Shown: positions 8,359 to 15,695 of the stretch, piece after piece | Numbering within the stretch: the stretch's first letter is position 1 | How the letters are laid out: every line of letters begins with the position of its first letter | Assembly (NCBI RefSeq): GCF_018129085.1 | Contig: NZ_JAAGBB010000024.1 | Span: forward strand, 1-64,000 | From: Plastoroseomonas hellenica | Lineage (GTDB): Bacteria; Pseudomonadota; Alphaproteobacteria; Acetobacterales; Acetobacteraceae | Direction of reading: 5' to 3' | Length of the DNA: 64,000 nt | The notes under the pieces: generated by a model | What the model was told of the DNA's origin: nothing | Seen by the model: only the letters and a program-made list of their open reading frames with translations | Database searches by the model: none | Translations under genes and position numbers: made by a program

Positions 8359-9113
8359 AGGTGCATCACCATTCCATCCTCGGCGACCGGCTCCGCGATC
8401 TCCGCCCGCCGCTCCAGCAGGGCTTCGCCGAGATGGGTCAGCAGCACGCGCTGCGGCCGCATCGCCGCCAGGTGCTGCCGCAGCGCGCCATAGGCCATGT
8501 GGCGCGGCGTGGCGTCGCCGGGCATCCAGGCTTCCGCGATCAGCAGATCCGCGTCGCGGCCGATCTCGAGCAGGGCGTCCACCCATTCGGTGTCGCCGGT
8601 ATAGCCGATGCTGCGCCCGGCGATCCCGAGGCGCAGCGCCAGCGCCTCGGTGCCGCGCGTGTGGAAAGCCTTCACCGGGGTCACTGCGAGACCAGGCAGC
8701 CGCGCGGGCTCGCCCGGCCGCAGGGCGACGAAGCGCAGGCCGAACTGGCGATCCGCCGTCCAGCCGCCGGGAAAGAAGGCCTCCATGGCAGCCTGCAGCC
8801 GTGCTTCCAGCGAAGGCGGGCCGAGGATCGTCAGGTCCGGGCGCGGGCGTCGGAACAGTGTCGCCTCGCGCAGCAGGAACACCAGGCCGCCGAAATGGTC
8901 GCCATGCAGGTGGGAGATGACCACCCGCTCCACCCGGTCCGGGTCGATGCCCCAGCGGCGCATGGCGACCAGCGCGGTCGCGCCGCAATCGAGCAGCGTG
9001 ACGCGCTCCGCCTCCGCCAGCGCGAAGCAGGCGTTCATCCGGCCACCGCTTCCGAAGGCGTCGCCGCATCCGAGCACATGCAGGGTGAGAGCGGAGGGAT
9101 CGGAATTCGCCAT
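8355..9113 (-). CDS. Cytoplasmic MBL-fold hydrolase (RNase Z-like layout)
   Basis: A 252-residue MBL-fold hydrolase without a signal peptide. It opens with LTLHVLGCGDAFGSGGR, has the metal motif His68-His70-Asp72-His73 (SHLHGDHFGG), then YTGDTEW and a late THLGE histidine, an arrangement like RNase Z and PhnP-type phosphodiesterases. It is the first gene of the operon with the PtxD-like dehydrogenase and LysR gene, so it may release the dehydrogenase's substrate from an ester or cyclic precursor; that is inference. The ATG at 9113 is chosen; an in-frame ATG further upstream would run into the divergent promoter region. Confidence 0.8.
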   Translation of the reverse strand: MANSDPSALTLHVLGCGDAFGSGGRMNACFALAEAERVTLLDCGATALVAMRRWGIDPDRVERVVISHLHGDHFGGLVFLLREATLFRRPRPDLTILGPPSLEARLQAAMEAFFPGGWTADRQFGLRFVALRPGEPARLPGLAVTPVKAFHTRGTEALALRLGIAGRSIGYTGDTEWVDALLEIGRDADLLIAEAWMPGDATPRHMAYGALRQHLAAMRPQRVLLTHLGEALLERRAEIAEPVAEDGMVMHL

Positions 9114-9183
9114 GAGAGCTTCACACACCCGCTGAACCGGACTGGCTATTAGCATCACAAAATCCAATTGATAAGGCCATTGT
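9114..9183. promoter_or_regulatory. Divergent promoter region, MBL-ptxD-lysR operon and Bug receptor
   Basis: A 70-nt spacer that is clearly AT-richer than its surroundings separates the two divergent units. It contains ATCCAATTGAT, a partial dyad around CAATTG at 9163-9173, a reasonable place for the LysR protein to bind. I see no Pho-box-like direct repeat. Confidence 0.4.
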
Positions 9184-10170
9184 ATGTATATTTCGAATTC
9201 AACCGCACGACGCCGCGCCGTCCTGGCCGGCAGCCTCGGCCTGCTGGCAGCCGGACGGGCGGGTGCTGCGGCGGCCTTCCCGACACGCGCCCTGCGGATG
9301 GTGGTGAACTTCCCGCCCGGCGGCACCGTGGATCGCACGGCGCGCGCCCTCGCCGAGCATTTGCCCGCGCAGCTCGGCCAGCCGGTGGTGGTGGAGAATC
9401 GCGGCGGCGCCTCCGGCAGCATCGGCGCGCTCGCCGTCGCACGGGCGCCGGCGGATGGACACACGCTGCTCATCGCTTTCTCGTCCATCACCATCAACCC
9501 GGCACTGCAGCGCGAACTTCCCTTCGACACGCTGCGGGATCTGCGGCCGGTGGCGCGGCTGGTGGACACGCCGCAGATCCTGGTCGTGCATCCTTCGCTG
9601 GGCGCACGGACCGTGCCGGAGCTGATCGCGGTGGCGCGCCGCCAGGCGCAGCCGCTGCGCTACGCCTCGGTCGGGATCGGCACGCCCGGACATCTGGCCG
9701 GCGAGATGTTCGCGCAGCAGGCCGGCATCCCGCTCGAGCATGTGCCCTATCGCGGCGTCGGGGAAGCCGCGCCGGATGTGCTGGCCGGGCGCGTGCCGCT
9801 GCATTTCGTCTCCTTCCCGAGCGGCCATGCGCTGGTCGGTCCGGAGCGGCTCCTGGCGCTCGGCGTCGCGAGCGCCAGCCGGATGAGCACGGCGCCGCAG
9901 GTGCCGACGATTGCCGAGCAGGGGCTGCCCGGCTACGCCATCGCCGCCTGGGTTGGTGCCTTCCTGCCGGCCGCGACACCGGATGCGGTGCTCGAGCGCT
10001 GGCACGCGGCGCTGCAGGCCGCGCTGGAGGCGCCCGTCGCGCGGGAGGCGCTGGCCGCGGCCGGCGCGGAGCCGGCGCGGACAACCCCGGCGGAATTTGT
10101 GGCCCAGGTCGCCGAAGAGATCCCGTTCTGGCAGCGCTTCGTCGCCGAGCGCGGCATCGCCAGGGAATAG
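9184..10170 (+). CDS. Bug/TctC-type tripartite tricarboxylate receptor
   Basis: A 328-residue periplasmic solute-binding protein of the Bug family. The N-terminus has three consecutive Arg followed by a hydrophobic stretch ending in AGAAAA, a Tat-like export signal. Family landmarks are VVNFPPGGTVDRTARALA, VVVENRGGASGSIG and APADGHTLL. Bug proteins bind carboxylates or related small anions; here no TctAB membrane partners are present, so it may serve sensing or share a distant transporter. It is divergent from the MBL-ptxD-lysR operon and converges with the PMH-like gene, 9 nt apart, so it probably belongs to this locus. Confidence 0.88.
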   Translation: MYISNSTARRRAVLAGSLGLLAAGRAGAAAAFPTRALRMVVNFPPGGTVDRTARALAEHLPAQLGQPVVVENRGGASGSIGALAVARAPADGHTLLIAFSSITINPALQRELPFDTLRDLRPVARLVDTPQILVVHPSLGARTVPELIAVARRQAQPLRYASVGIGTPGHLAGEMFAQQAGIPLEHVPYRGVGEAAPDVLAGRVPLHFVSFPSGHALVGPERLLALGVASASRMSTAPQVPTIAEQGLPGYAIAAWVGAFLPAATPDAVLERWHAALQAALEAPVAREALAAAGAEPARTTPAEFVAQVAEEIPFWQRFVAERGIARE

Positions 10171-10179
10171 CCGCGCGCC

Positions 10180-11742
10180 TTACCACTCGCCGAGGAAGAC
10201 GCCGGCACGCTTGTGGCTGTCGGTGCGCTGCTCCGCTTCCGCCCAAGTGATGGTGGTGCGGCGCTTCAGGCCAGTGAACCAGCCGAGCAGCCTTTCGCGC
10301 AGCGCCTCCCGCACGGCTTCCAGCGCGGGATCGGCGCCGCGATCGAAGAATTCCTGCGGATCCGCCGCGAGATCGAAGAGTTGCGGCCGGATCCCGTCCG
10401 TCCAATGCACATATTTCCAGCGCTCGGTCCGCACCATCCAGGCGTGGTGCTGTCCCGTCGCCAAGCCAAGCCGCCGCCGCGCGCCCCTGAAGGTCCAGTC
10501 CAGCTCGCTGAACACCGCATCGCGCCATGCGCCCGCCGCGCCGCGTGTCAGCGGCAGCAGCGAGCGCCCTTCCACCAGATGCGCCGCCGGATCCAGCGCC
10601 AGCCCATCGAGGATGGTCGGCACGACGTCGACCGCTTCTGCCATCCGTTCCTCCACCACGCCGCGCGTCGCATCCGCCGCTGCGTCCGGGTCGTAGACGA
10701 TCATCGGCACGCGCTGGATGCAGTCGTGGAACAGCTCCTTCTCGCCCAGCCAGTGGTCGCCCAGGTAATCGCCATGGTCGGAGGTGAAGACCACCAGCGT
10801 GTCGCGCCAGCGGCCGAGCGTCTCCATCGCCTCCCACACCCGCCCGAGATGGTCGTCCACCTGGCGGATAAGCCCCTGATAGGTGGGGCGCACGGTCGCG
10901 ATGGTCTCGTCGCGCTGGAAGTTCAGCGCGACCTCCTCATCCTGGAACGCGCGGAGCACCGGATGCGCGTCGGATCCCCGCTCCGCTTCGTGCCGCCGCA
11001 CCGGCAGGCACTGCTCCGGCTCATACATCGCGTGATAGGGCGCCGGCGCGATATAGGGCCAGTGTGGTTTCACATAGGAGAGGTGCAGCACCCAGGGCGC
11101 ATCGCCCTGCCGCGTCATGAACTCGATGGCGCGGTCCGTCGTGTAGGCCGTCTCGCTATGCTCTTCCCGCACCCGCGACGGCAGCCGCGCGTTGCGCATC
11201 TTCCACCCCGACAGCACGCGCCCGTCGGGAGCCTCGACCGCGGTCACCCATTCCGTCCAAGGATCCCGCCCGCCATAACCCTGCGCGCGCAGCCAATGCG
11301 CATAGGCCGAATCCGGCTCGCCGTGATGCCCGTCATGGCGGTCCACCAGGGTGAACCAGCCCTCGCGCAGCAGCGCCGCCAGGTCGTTCTGCCCATCCAG
11401 CGCCAGCCGCTGCATCCCGCGCGCATCCGGCAGCACATGCGTCTTGCCGGCGAGCGCCAGCACCCGCCCGCTCTCGCGCAGATGCCAGCCCAAGGTCACC
11501 TCCCCGACCGAGAGCGGCACGCGGTTATGCGTCGCGCCATGCGAGGACACGTAGCGCCCCGTATAGAACGACATGCGCGACGGCCCGCAGATCCCGCTCT
11601 GCACATAGGCCTGCGCGAAGCGCACCCCGCGCCGCGCCAGCGCGTCGATGTTCGGGGTCTGCAGCCAGGGATGCCCAGCACAGGACAGGTGATCCCAGCG
11701 GAGTTGGTCGCACATCACGAACAGCACGTTGCGGATCGTCAT
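10180..11742 (-). CDS. Phosphonate monoester hydrolase-type sulfatase-fold enzyme
   Basis: A 520-residue alkaline-phosphatase-superfamily hydrolase. The sulfatase signature C-G-P-S-R carries Cys52, which would be matured to formylglycine. Asp12-Gln13 and the FTSDHGDYLGDH segment supply metal ligands; Asn73, the HLSYVKPHWPY histidine and the GEKELF lysine sit where phosphonate monoester hydrolases have catalytic residues, and APYHAMY and RPTYQGLIRQVDD match that group rather than choline or aryl sulfatases. Such enzymes hydrolyse phosphonate monoesters and phosphodiesters, often also sulfate esters, so the natural substrate is open. No signal peptide, as usual for the group. It lies between two Bug receptor genes, divergent from the second. 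Confidence 0.8.
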   Translation of the reverse strand: MTIRNVLFVMCDQLRWDHLSCAGHPWLQTPNIDALARRGVRFAQAYVQSGICGPSRMSFYTGRYVSSHGATHNRVPLSVGEVTLGWHLRESGRVLALAGKTHVLPDARGMQRLALDGQNDLAALLREGWFTLVDRHDGHHGEPDSAYAHWLRAQGYGGRDPWTEWVTAVEAPDGRVLSGWKMRNARLPSRVREEHSETAYTTDRAIEFMTRQGDAPWVLHLSYVKPHWPYIAPAPYHAMYEPEQCLPVRRHEAERGSDAHPVLRAFQDEEVALNFQRDETIATVRPTYQGLIRQVDDHLGRVWEAMETLGRWRDTLVVFTSDHGDYLGDHWLGEKELFHDCIQRVPMIVYDPDAAADATRGVVEERMAEAVDVVPTILDGLALDPAAHLVEGRSLLPLTRGAAGAWRDAVFSELDWTFRGARRRLGLATGQHHAWMVRTERWKYVHWTDGIRPQLFDLAADPQEFFDRGADPALEAVREALRERLLGWFTGLKRRTTITWAEAEQRTDSHKRAGVFLGEW

Positions 11743-11822
11743 GCGCGCTGGCCTCCCCTGGATCGATGTCCCTAGTCTAGCCTTCGGTCCGGCCGCACTA
11801 AAGCCGATCAGAGGAGAGGGAG

Positions 11823-12797
11823 ATGCCGGTCACGCCCCGCATGCGCCGCCGGGCCGTCCTGGCGAGCCTGCCGGCCTTGCCGCTCGCGCGCATCGCCGCC
11901 GCGCAATCCGAGCCGCTGCGCATCATCGTCAATTTCCCGCCCGGCTCGCTGGGCGACGGTCTCGCACGCCTGCTCGCCGATCGCGCCCAGCGTGACGGGA
12001 TCGGCGCCGCCGTGGTGGAGAACCGGCCGGGGGCTGCCGGCAATATCGGCGCGGCCGCATTGGCACGCGCGCAGCCCGATGGCCGCACCCTGCTCATCAG
12101 CATCGACACGATCTTCACGGTGAACCCGCATCTCTACCGCAACCTCGGCTTCGATCCAGGCAGCCTCGAACCGGTCGGCATGGCCGGGCATTTCGGCCTG
12201 GCGCTGCTGGTGCATCCGTCCAGCCCGGCGCGCGACCTCGCAGGGCTGATCGCGGCGGCGCGGCGGGAGTCGGTCTTCTACTGCTCCGGCGGCAACGGCT
12301 CGCCCGGCCATCTCGCGATGGAGCGGCTGCGCCATGAAGCGGGCCTGCCGCCAGGCGCCTTCAGCCATGTCCCGATGCGCGGCAACACGGAAGCGCTGAC
12401 CAGCCTGCTCGCCGGCACGGTGCAGGCCGGCTTCCTCGCCATTGGCGGCGGGCCGGAGCTGGTGCGCGCCGGCCGCCTGGTCGCCATCGCGGTGTCCACG
12501 CCGGAGCGCATTCCCTTCCTGCCGGAGGTCCCGACGATGATCGAGGCTGGCGCACCGGGCTTCGACCTGCGCATCGGCCTGCTGCTGATGGCGCCGCGCG
12601 GCACGCCATTGCCAGCGCTCGCTCCGTGGCTGGCGGCGCTGCGTGCCGTGCTCACCGATCCCGCGGCGCAGCCGCGCTTCACTGCCTGGGGCTTGCAGCC
12701 AGACTTCGCCGATCGCGCCGCGACGGCGTCCTGGATCGCCGCGGCGCACGACCGCTGGGGCCGCATGGTGCGGGAGACCGGCATGCAGCTCGACTGA
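11823..12797 (+). CDS. Bug/TctC-type receptor, second copy
   Basis: A 324-residue periplasmic binding protein with a MRRRAVLASLPALPLARIAAA export signal and Bug landmarks IIVNFPPGSLGDGLARLLA, ENRPGAAGNIG and AQPDGRTLL. A strong ribosome binding site (GAGGAGAGGGAG) precedes the ATG. It is divergent from the phosphonate-monoester-hydrolase-like gene, 80 nt away, a usual arrangement for a receptor serving the neighbouring enzyme. No TctAB genes are near. The ligand is unknown. Confidence 0.87.
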   Translation: MPVTPRMRRRAVLASLPALPLARIAAAQSEPLRIIVNFPPGSLGDGLARLLADRAQRDGIGAAVVENRPGAAGNIGAAALARAQPDGRTLLISIDTIFTVNPHLYRNLGFDPGSLEPVGMAGHFGLALLVHPSSPARDLAGLIAAARRESVFYCSGGNGSPGHLAMERLRHEAGLPPGAFSHVPMRGNTEALTSLLAGTVQAGFLAIGGGPELVRAGRLVAIAVSTPERIPFLPEVPTMIEAGAPGFDLRIGLLLMAPRGTPLPALAPWLAALRAVLTDPAAQPRFTAWGLQPDFADRAATASWIAAAHDRWGRMVRETGMQLD

Positions 12798-12869
12798 TGT
12801 CGCGGTAGGCACGCGACCATCGCGCCCCGCCCGGATGTGGTCACCCGAACGGAGCGGCCCGAGGCGGCG

Positions 12870-13481
12870 TCAGTAGCCGATCGTGAAGCGCCGGCGCGAA
12901 TGGGCGGGACGCTCGAGCTCATCCACCAGCGCGATCGCATAATCCTCGGCGGAGATGCGGCTTTCGCCTGCCGCATCCACGACCAGCCGGTCCTCGCCGA
13001 GGCGGAACTGGCCGGTGCGCTCGCCCGCCGCGATCACCGCCGCGGGGGAGAGAAAGGTCCAGTCGACCACCCTCTCCTGCCGCAGCAGATCGAGATAGGC
13101 GCCACCTGCCTGGGCCTCGGTTAGATAGGCCGCCGGGAAGTTCGGAGTGTCGAACAGCTTCACGCCGGGCGCCACCTCCAGGCTGCCGGCGCCGCCGACC
13201 ACGAGGTAGCGGGGCACGCCGGAATCGCGCACGGCACCCAGCAGCTTCCGAGGATCGCTCGCCGTGAAATGCACGGCGCTGATCACCGCGTCATGCCCCT
13301 TGAGCAACGCGGCGAGGCCCGCCTGGTCATGGACATCCGCCTTCTGCGCCGTGACGCCCGGCAGGGCCGGCACGGCCTCCGGCTTCCGGACCAAGGCGGT
13401 CACGGCATGGCCGCGCTCGGCCAGTTCGCGCAGCAGGCGCGAGCCGATGAAGCCGGTGGCACCGATCAGAGCGACCTTCAT
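12870..13481 (-). CDS. NmrA/YwnB-like NAD(P)-binding protein
   Basis: A 203-residue single-domain Rossmann protein: the dinucleotide motif GATGFIGSRLLREL at residues 7-20, ALVRKPEAVP, a YLVVGGAGSLEVAPG strand, and no Tyr-x3-Lys catalytic pair in the usual SDR place. Members are NAD(P)H-binding oxidoreductases or redox sensors. It is divergent from an HxlR regulator, a very common pairing in which HxlR controls the oxidoreductase in response to quinones, aldehydes or similar electrophiles. Confidence 0.82.
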   Translation of the reverse strand: MKVALIGATGFIGSRLLRELAERGHAVTALVRKPEAVPALPGVTAQKADVHDQAGLAALLKGHDAVISAVHFTASDPRKLLGAVRDSGVPRYLVVGGAGSLEVAPGVKLFDTPNFPAAYLTEAQAGGAYLDLLRQERVVDWTFLSPAAVIAAGERTGQFRLGEDRLVVDAAGESRISAEDYAIALVDELERPAHSRRRFTIGY

Positions 13482-13497
13482 CGCTGTTCTCCTTTAT

Positions 13498-13514
13498 GGT
13501 ATCCAATGGAAACC
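13498..13514. promoter_or_regulatory. Candidate HxlR operator
   Basis: GGTATCCAATGGAAACC is a 17-bp near-perfect dyad (GGT-w-TCCA-w-TGGA-w-ACC) in the divergent gap between the NmrA-like and HxlR genes. GTGCC and GGCAC (13517-13521 and 13546-13550) form a second, looser pair of arms beside it. Confidence 0.5.
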
Positions 13515-13584
13515 AAGTGCCCTTTCGTCGCATTGGCGTAAAGAAGGCACCTGGCTGTTATCTGGTTACCCACAGGAAACCGCC

Positions 13585-13944
13585 ATGCAGCCCGCGAACG
13601 CCTATGCCGCCCAATGCCCAACGCGCCTGGTGCTGGATCGGGTTGCCGACAAATGGACGGTGCTGGTGCTGGGATTGTTGGCTGAGGGGCCGCTGCGCTT
13701 CAACGAATTGCGCCGCCGCGTCGAAGGCGTGTCGCAGAAGATGCTGTCGCAGACGCTGAAAGGCCTGGAGCGCGATGGGCTGGTGACCCGCCGCGCCTAT
13801 GCGACCGTGCCGGTGACGGTGGAATATCGCGCCACCCCGCTCGGCCACACGCTGAGCGCGACGCTCGATCCGCTCCGCATCTGGGCGGAGACCTACATCG
13901 CCGAGGTGCAGGCGGCGCAGCGGCGCTACGACGCCGTGGCCTGA
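13585..13944 (+). CDS. HxlR family transcriptional regulator
   Basis: A 119-residue winged-helix regulator. CPTRLVLDRVADKWTVLVL at the start, LRFNELRRRVEGVSQKMLSQTL as the recognition helix region, and DGLVTRRAY wing are diagnostic for HxlR. The single N-terminal Cys11 lies where redox-sensing members of the family have their reactive cysteine. It is divergent from the NmrA-like gene with a dyad between them and probably regulates both. I chose ATG 13585, which follows CAGGAAAC and gives the normal family length. Confidence 0.88.
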   Translation: MQPANAYAAQCPTRLVLDRVADKWTVLVLGLLAEGPLRFNELRRRVEGVSQKMLSQTLKGLERDGLVTRRAYATVPVTVEYRATPLGHTLSATLDPLRIWAETYIAEVQAAQRRYDAVA

Positions 13945-13968
13945 CCGGCATTCACGGTGTGGCGGCGC

Positions 13969-14547
13969 TCAGGCGCCGCCGATCACCGGCGGCGTGCTGT
14001 CCCCTTCGCCCAGCGCCCGCTGCAGCAGCATGCTGTCGAGCCAGCGGCCATGCTTGCGGCCGACGCTGGCCAGGGTACCAATCATGCGGAAGCCCAGCGC
14101 CTCGTGCAGCCGCACCGAGGCGAGGTTGGCGCTGTCGCCGACCACGGCGACCATCTGGCGCAGCCCCAACGCCTCGCAGCGCGCGATGAGTTCCGCAAGC
14201 AGCAGGCGGCCGATGCCGCGGCGCGCGGCGTCGTGGCGGACATAGATGGAATTCTCGACGGTGTTGCAATAGGCGGCGCGCGGCCGATAGGCGGAGACAT
14301 AGGCATAGCCGATGACGGCTTCCTCCCCATCCTCCGCGACGATGTGGGGATAGCCCTTGGCGAGGATGTCGGCGCGCCGGCGCCGCATTTCCTCCACACC
14401 CGGCGCCTCGGTCTCGAAGGAGGCGGTGCCGTGCAGCACGTGGTGCCCATAGATGGTGGCGATAGCGGCGATATCGGCATCGGTCGAAGGCCGGATGCGG
14501 ATGGCGGGTAGCGGCCCGGCAAGCGGGGCGAGGTCCTGGATGTCCAT
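13969..14547 (-). CDS. GNAT N-acetyltransferase (phosphinothricin acetyltransferase-like)
   Basis: A 192-residue acetyltransferase. The order of elements is AIATIYGHHVLHGTASFE, VIGYAYVSAYRPRAAY, ENSIYV, the acetyl-CoA loop RRGIGRLLLAELI, then LHEALGFRMIG. This pattern matches the Bar/Pat-like and MddA-like group, which acetylates glufosinate-like compounds or methionine derivatives; without a test the substrate stays open. I use ATG 14547; a longer opening to 14625 would cover the promoter and operator of the divergent LysR gene. Confidence 0.82.
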   Translation of the reverse strand: MDIQDLAPLAGPLPAIRIRPSTDADIAAIATIYGHHVLHGTASFETEAPGVEEMRRRRADILAKGYPHIVAEDGEEAVIGYAYVSAYRPRAAYCNTVENSIYVRHDAARRGIGRLLLAELIARCEALGLRQMVAVVGDSANLASVRLHEALGFRMIGTLASVGRKHGRWLDSMLLQRALGEGDSTPPVIGGA

Positions 14548-14592
14548 GCCCCGAACTTGCCCCGGCGGCGCAGGGCGCAACAGGAACTCTTT

Positions 14593-14609
14593 CTGATATG
14601 CCGTATCAG
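14593..14609. promoter_or_regulatory. Candidate LysR operator
   Basis: CTGATA-tgccg-TATCAG, a perfect 6-5-6 dyad, lies 14 nt before the LysR start and 46 nt before the GNAT start, in their divergent gap. It is of the size and base pattern of LysR sites (T-N-A dyads) and suggests autoregulation plus control of the acetyltransferase. Confidence 0.55.
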
Positions 14610-14623
14610 GATAAGTTTTCTGC

Positions 14624-15523
14624 ATGCGCGATCCCAGCCTTCGTCAGTTGCGGACCTTTCTTTCGGTTGTCGAGACCGGCGGCATCACCACCGCCGCCCA
14701 GGTGCTCGGCCTGACCCAGCCGGCCGCGAGCCAGCAATTGCGGGAGCTCGAGCGTGCGCTCGGCATCCGCCTGCTGGAGCGCGTGGGCGGACGCGCGGTG
14801 CCGACCGCCGCGGGCCGGGCGCTGATCGAGCCGGCACGCCGGGCGCGGGCGGCCGTCGAGGATGCGCGCGCCGTCGCCTCCGCCCATCGGGCGGGCGAGA
14901 CCGGCCGGGTCCGGCTCGGCACCGGCGCCACCGCCTGCATCCACCTGCTGCCCGCCGTGCTGGCGACGCTGAACGAGGCCATGCCGGGGCTGGAGGTGAT
15001 CGTCTCCACCGGCAATACGCCGGACATGCTGCGCCGGGTCGAGGACGGGGAGCTGGATGTCGCGCTGGTGACCTTGCCGGCAGCGCTCGGCCGCAGTCTG
15101 GTCGCGACGCGGATCATGCCCGACCCGCTGCTCGCGCTGGTGCCGGAGGCGATGCTGCCGGCAGGCCGGCAGCGCCTCACACCTGCCGACCTCCAGGCGC
15201 TGCCGCTGATCCTCTATGAGGCGGGGGCGAATACGCGCGTCATCATCGATGCCTGGTTCCGCCGCGCAGGACTGGTGCCGCGGACCATCATGGAACTCGC
15301 CAGCGTGGAGGCGACCAAGATCCTGGTCGCGGGCGGGCGTGGCTGCTCGGTGCTGCCGGCGATGGCGCTGCGCCAGCCGATCCCGGGCACCGCGATGCGC
15401 CCGCTGCGCCCTGCCCTCGGCCGGACGCTCGCGATCATCCTGCGGCGGGAGAAGGTGATCGATCGCGGCCTCGCCCGCTTCCTGAGCGTGCTGAAGGCTT
15501 GCGCTGGGGCGCCGCCGGGATAG
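14624..15523 (+). CDS. LysR family transcriptional regulator
   Basis: A 299-residue LysR protein: helix-turn-helix at residues about 5-60 (GGITTAAQVLGLTQPAASQQLRE split by the turn), then a co-inducer domain with GRVRLGTGATACIHLLPAVL. It is divergent from the GNAT gene across a dyad. Its stop codon borders a very long hairpin, and the next gene (quiC) converges on it, so it is not obviously part of the quinate operon, although it could regulate it. Confidence 0.88.
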   Translation: MRDPSLRQLRTFLSVVETGGITTAAQVLGLTQPAASQQLRELERALGIRLLERVGGRAVPTAAGRALIEPARRARAAVEDARAVASAHRAGETGRVRLGTGATACIHLLPAVLATLNEAMPGLEVIVSTGNTPDMLRRVEDGELDVALVTLPAALGRSLVATRIMPDPLLALVPEAMLPAGRQRLTPADLQALPLILYEAGANTRVIIDAWFRRAGLVPRTIMELASVEATKILVAGGRGCSVLPAMALRQPIPGTAMRPLRPALGRTLAIILRREKVIDRGLARFLSVLKACAGAPPG

Positions 15524-15683
15524 GCGGAATCGCCATTTGGCACCGGGAGGCGTCTGGCGAGGGATTTTGCGTCCCTGGTGGGCCGGTCGACGCAGCCGAT
15601 GCTGTAGCATCGGCGAGGAGATCGGCGCGCCAGGGGCGGAAAAGACCCGCCAGACGCCCCCGCAGGCCAAATGGCGATCCGCC
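15523..15683. repeat. Giant imperfect hairpin of about 160 nt
   Basis: Almost the whole gap between the convergent LysR and quiC genes folds on itself. Outer arms: GGCGG-a-ATCGCCATTTGG (15523-15540) with CCAAATGGCGATCCGCC (15667-15683). Next, CGTCTGGCG (15551-15559) with CGCCAGACG (15648-15656). Then TTTT with AAAA, a 16-bp near-match of 15570-15585 with 15623-15638, and a centre CCGATGCT-gt-AGCATCGG (15596-15613). All pairs share one axis near 15604. It may be a small non-autonomous element, a structured RNA or a two-way terminator. Confidence 0.75.
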
Positions 15684-15695
15684 CTGGGCGCTTCC

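Noticed and set aside
9114-9183. A Pho box in the ptxD-locus promoter
   Set aside because: No pair of CTGTCAT-like repeats with the right spacing could be found on either strand.
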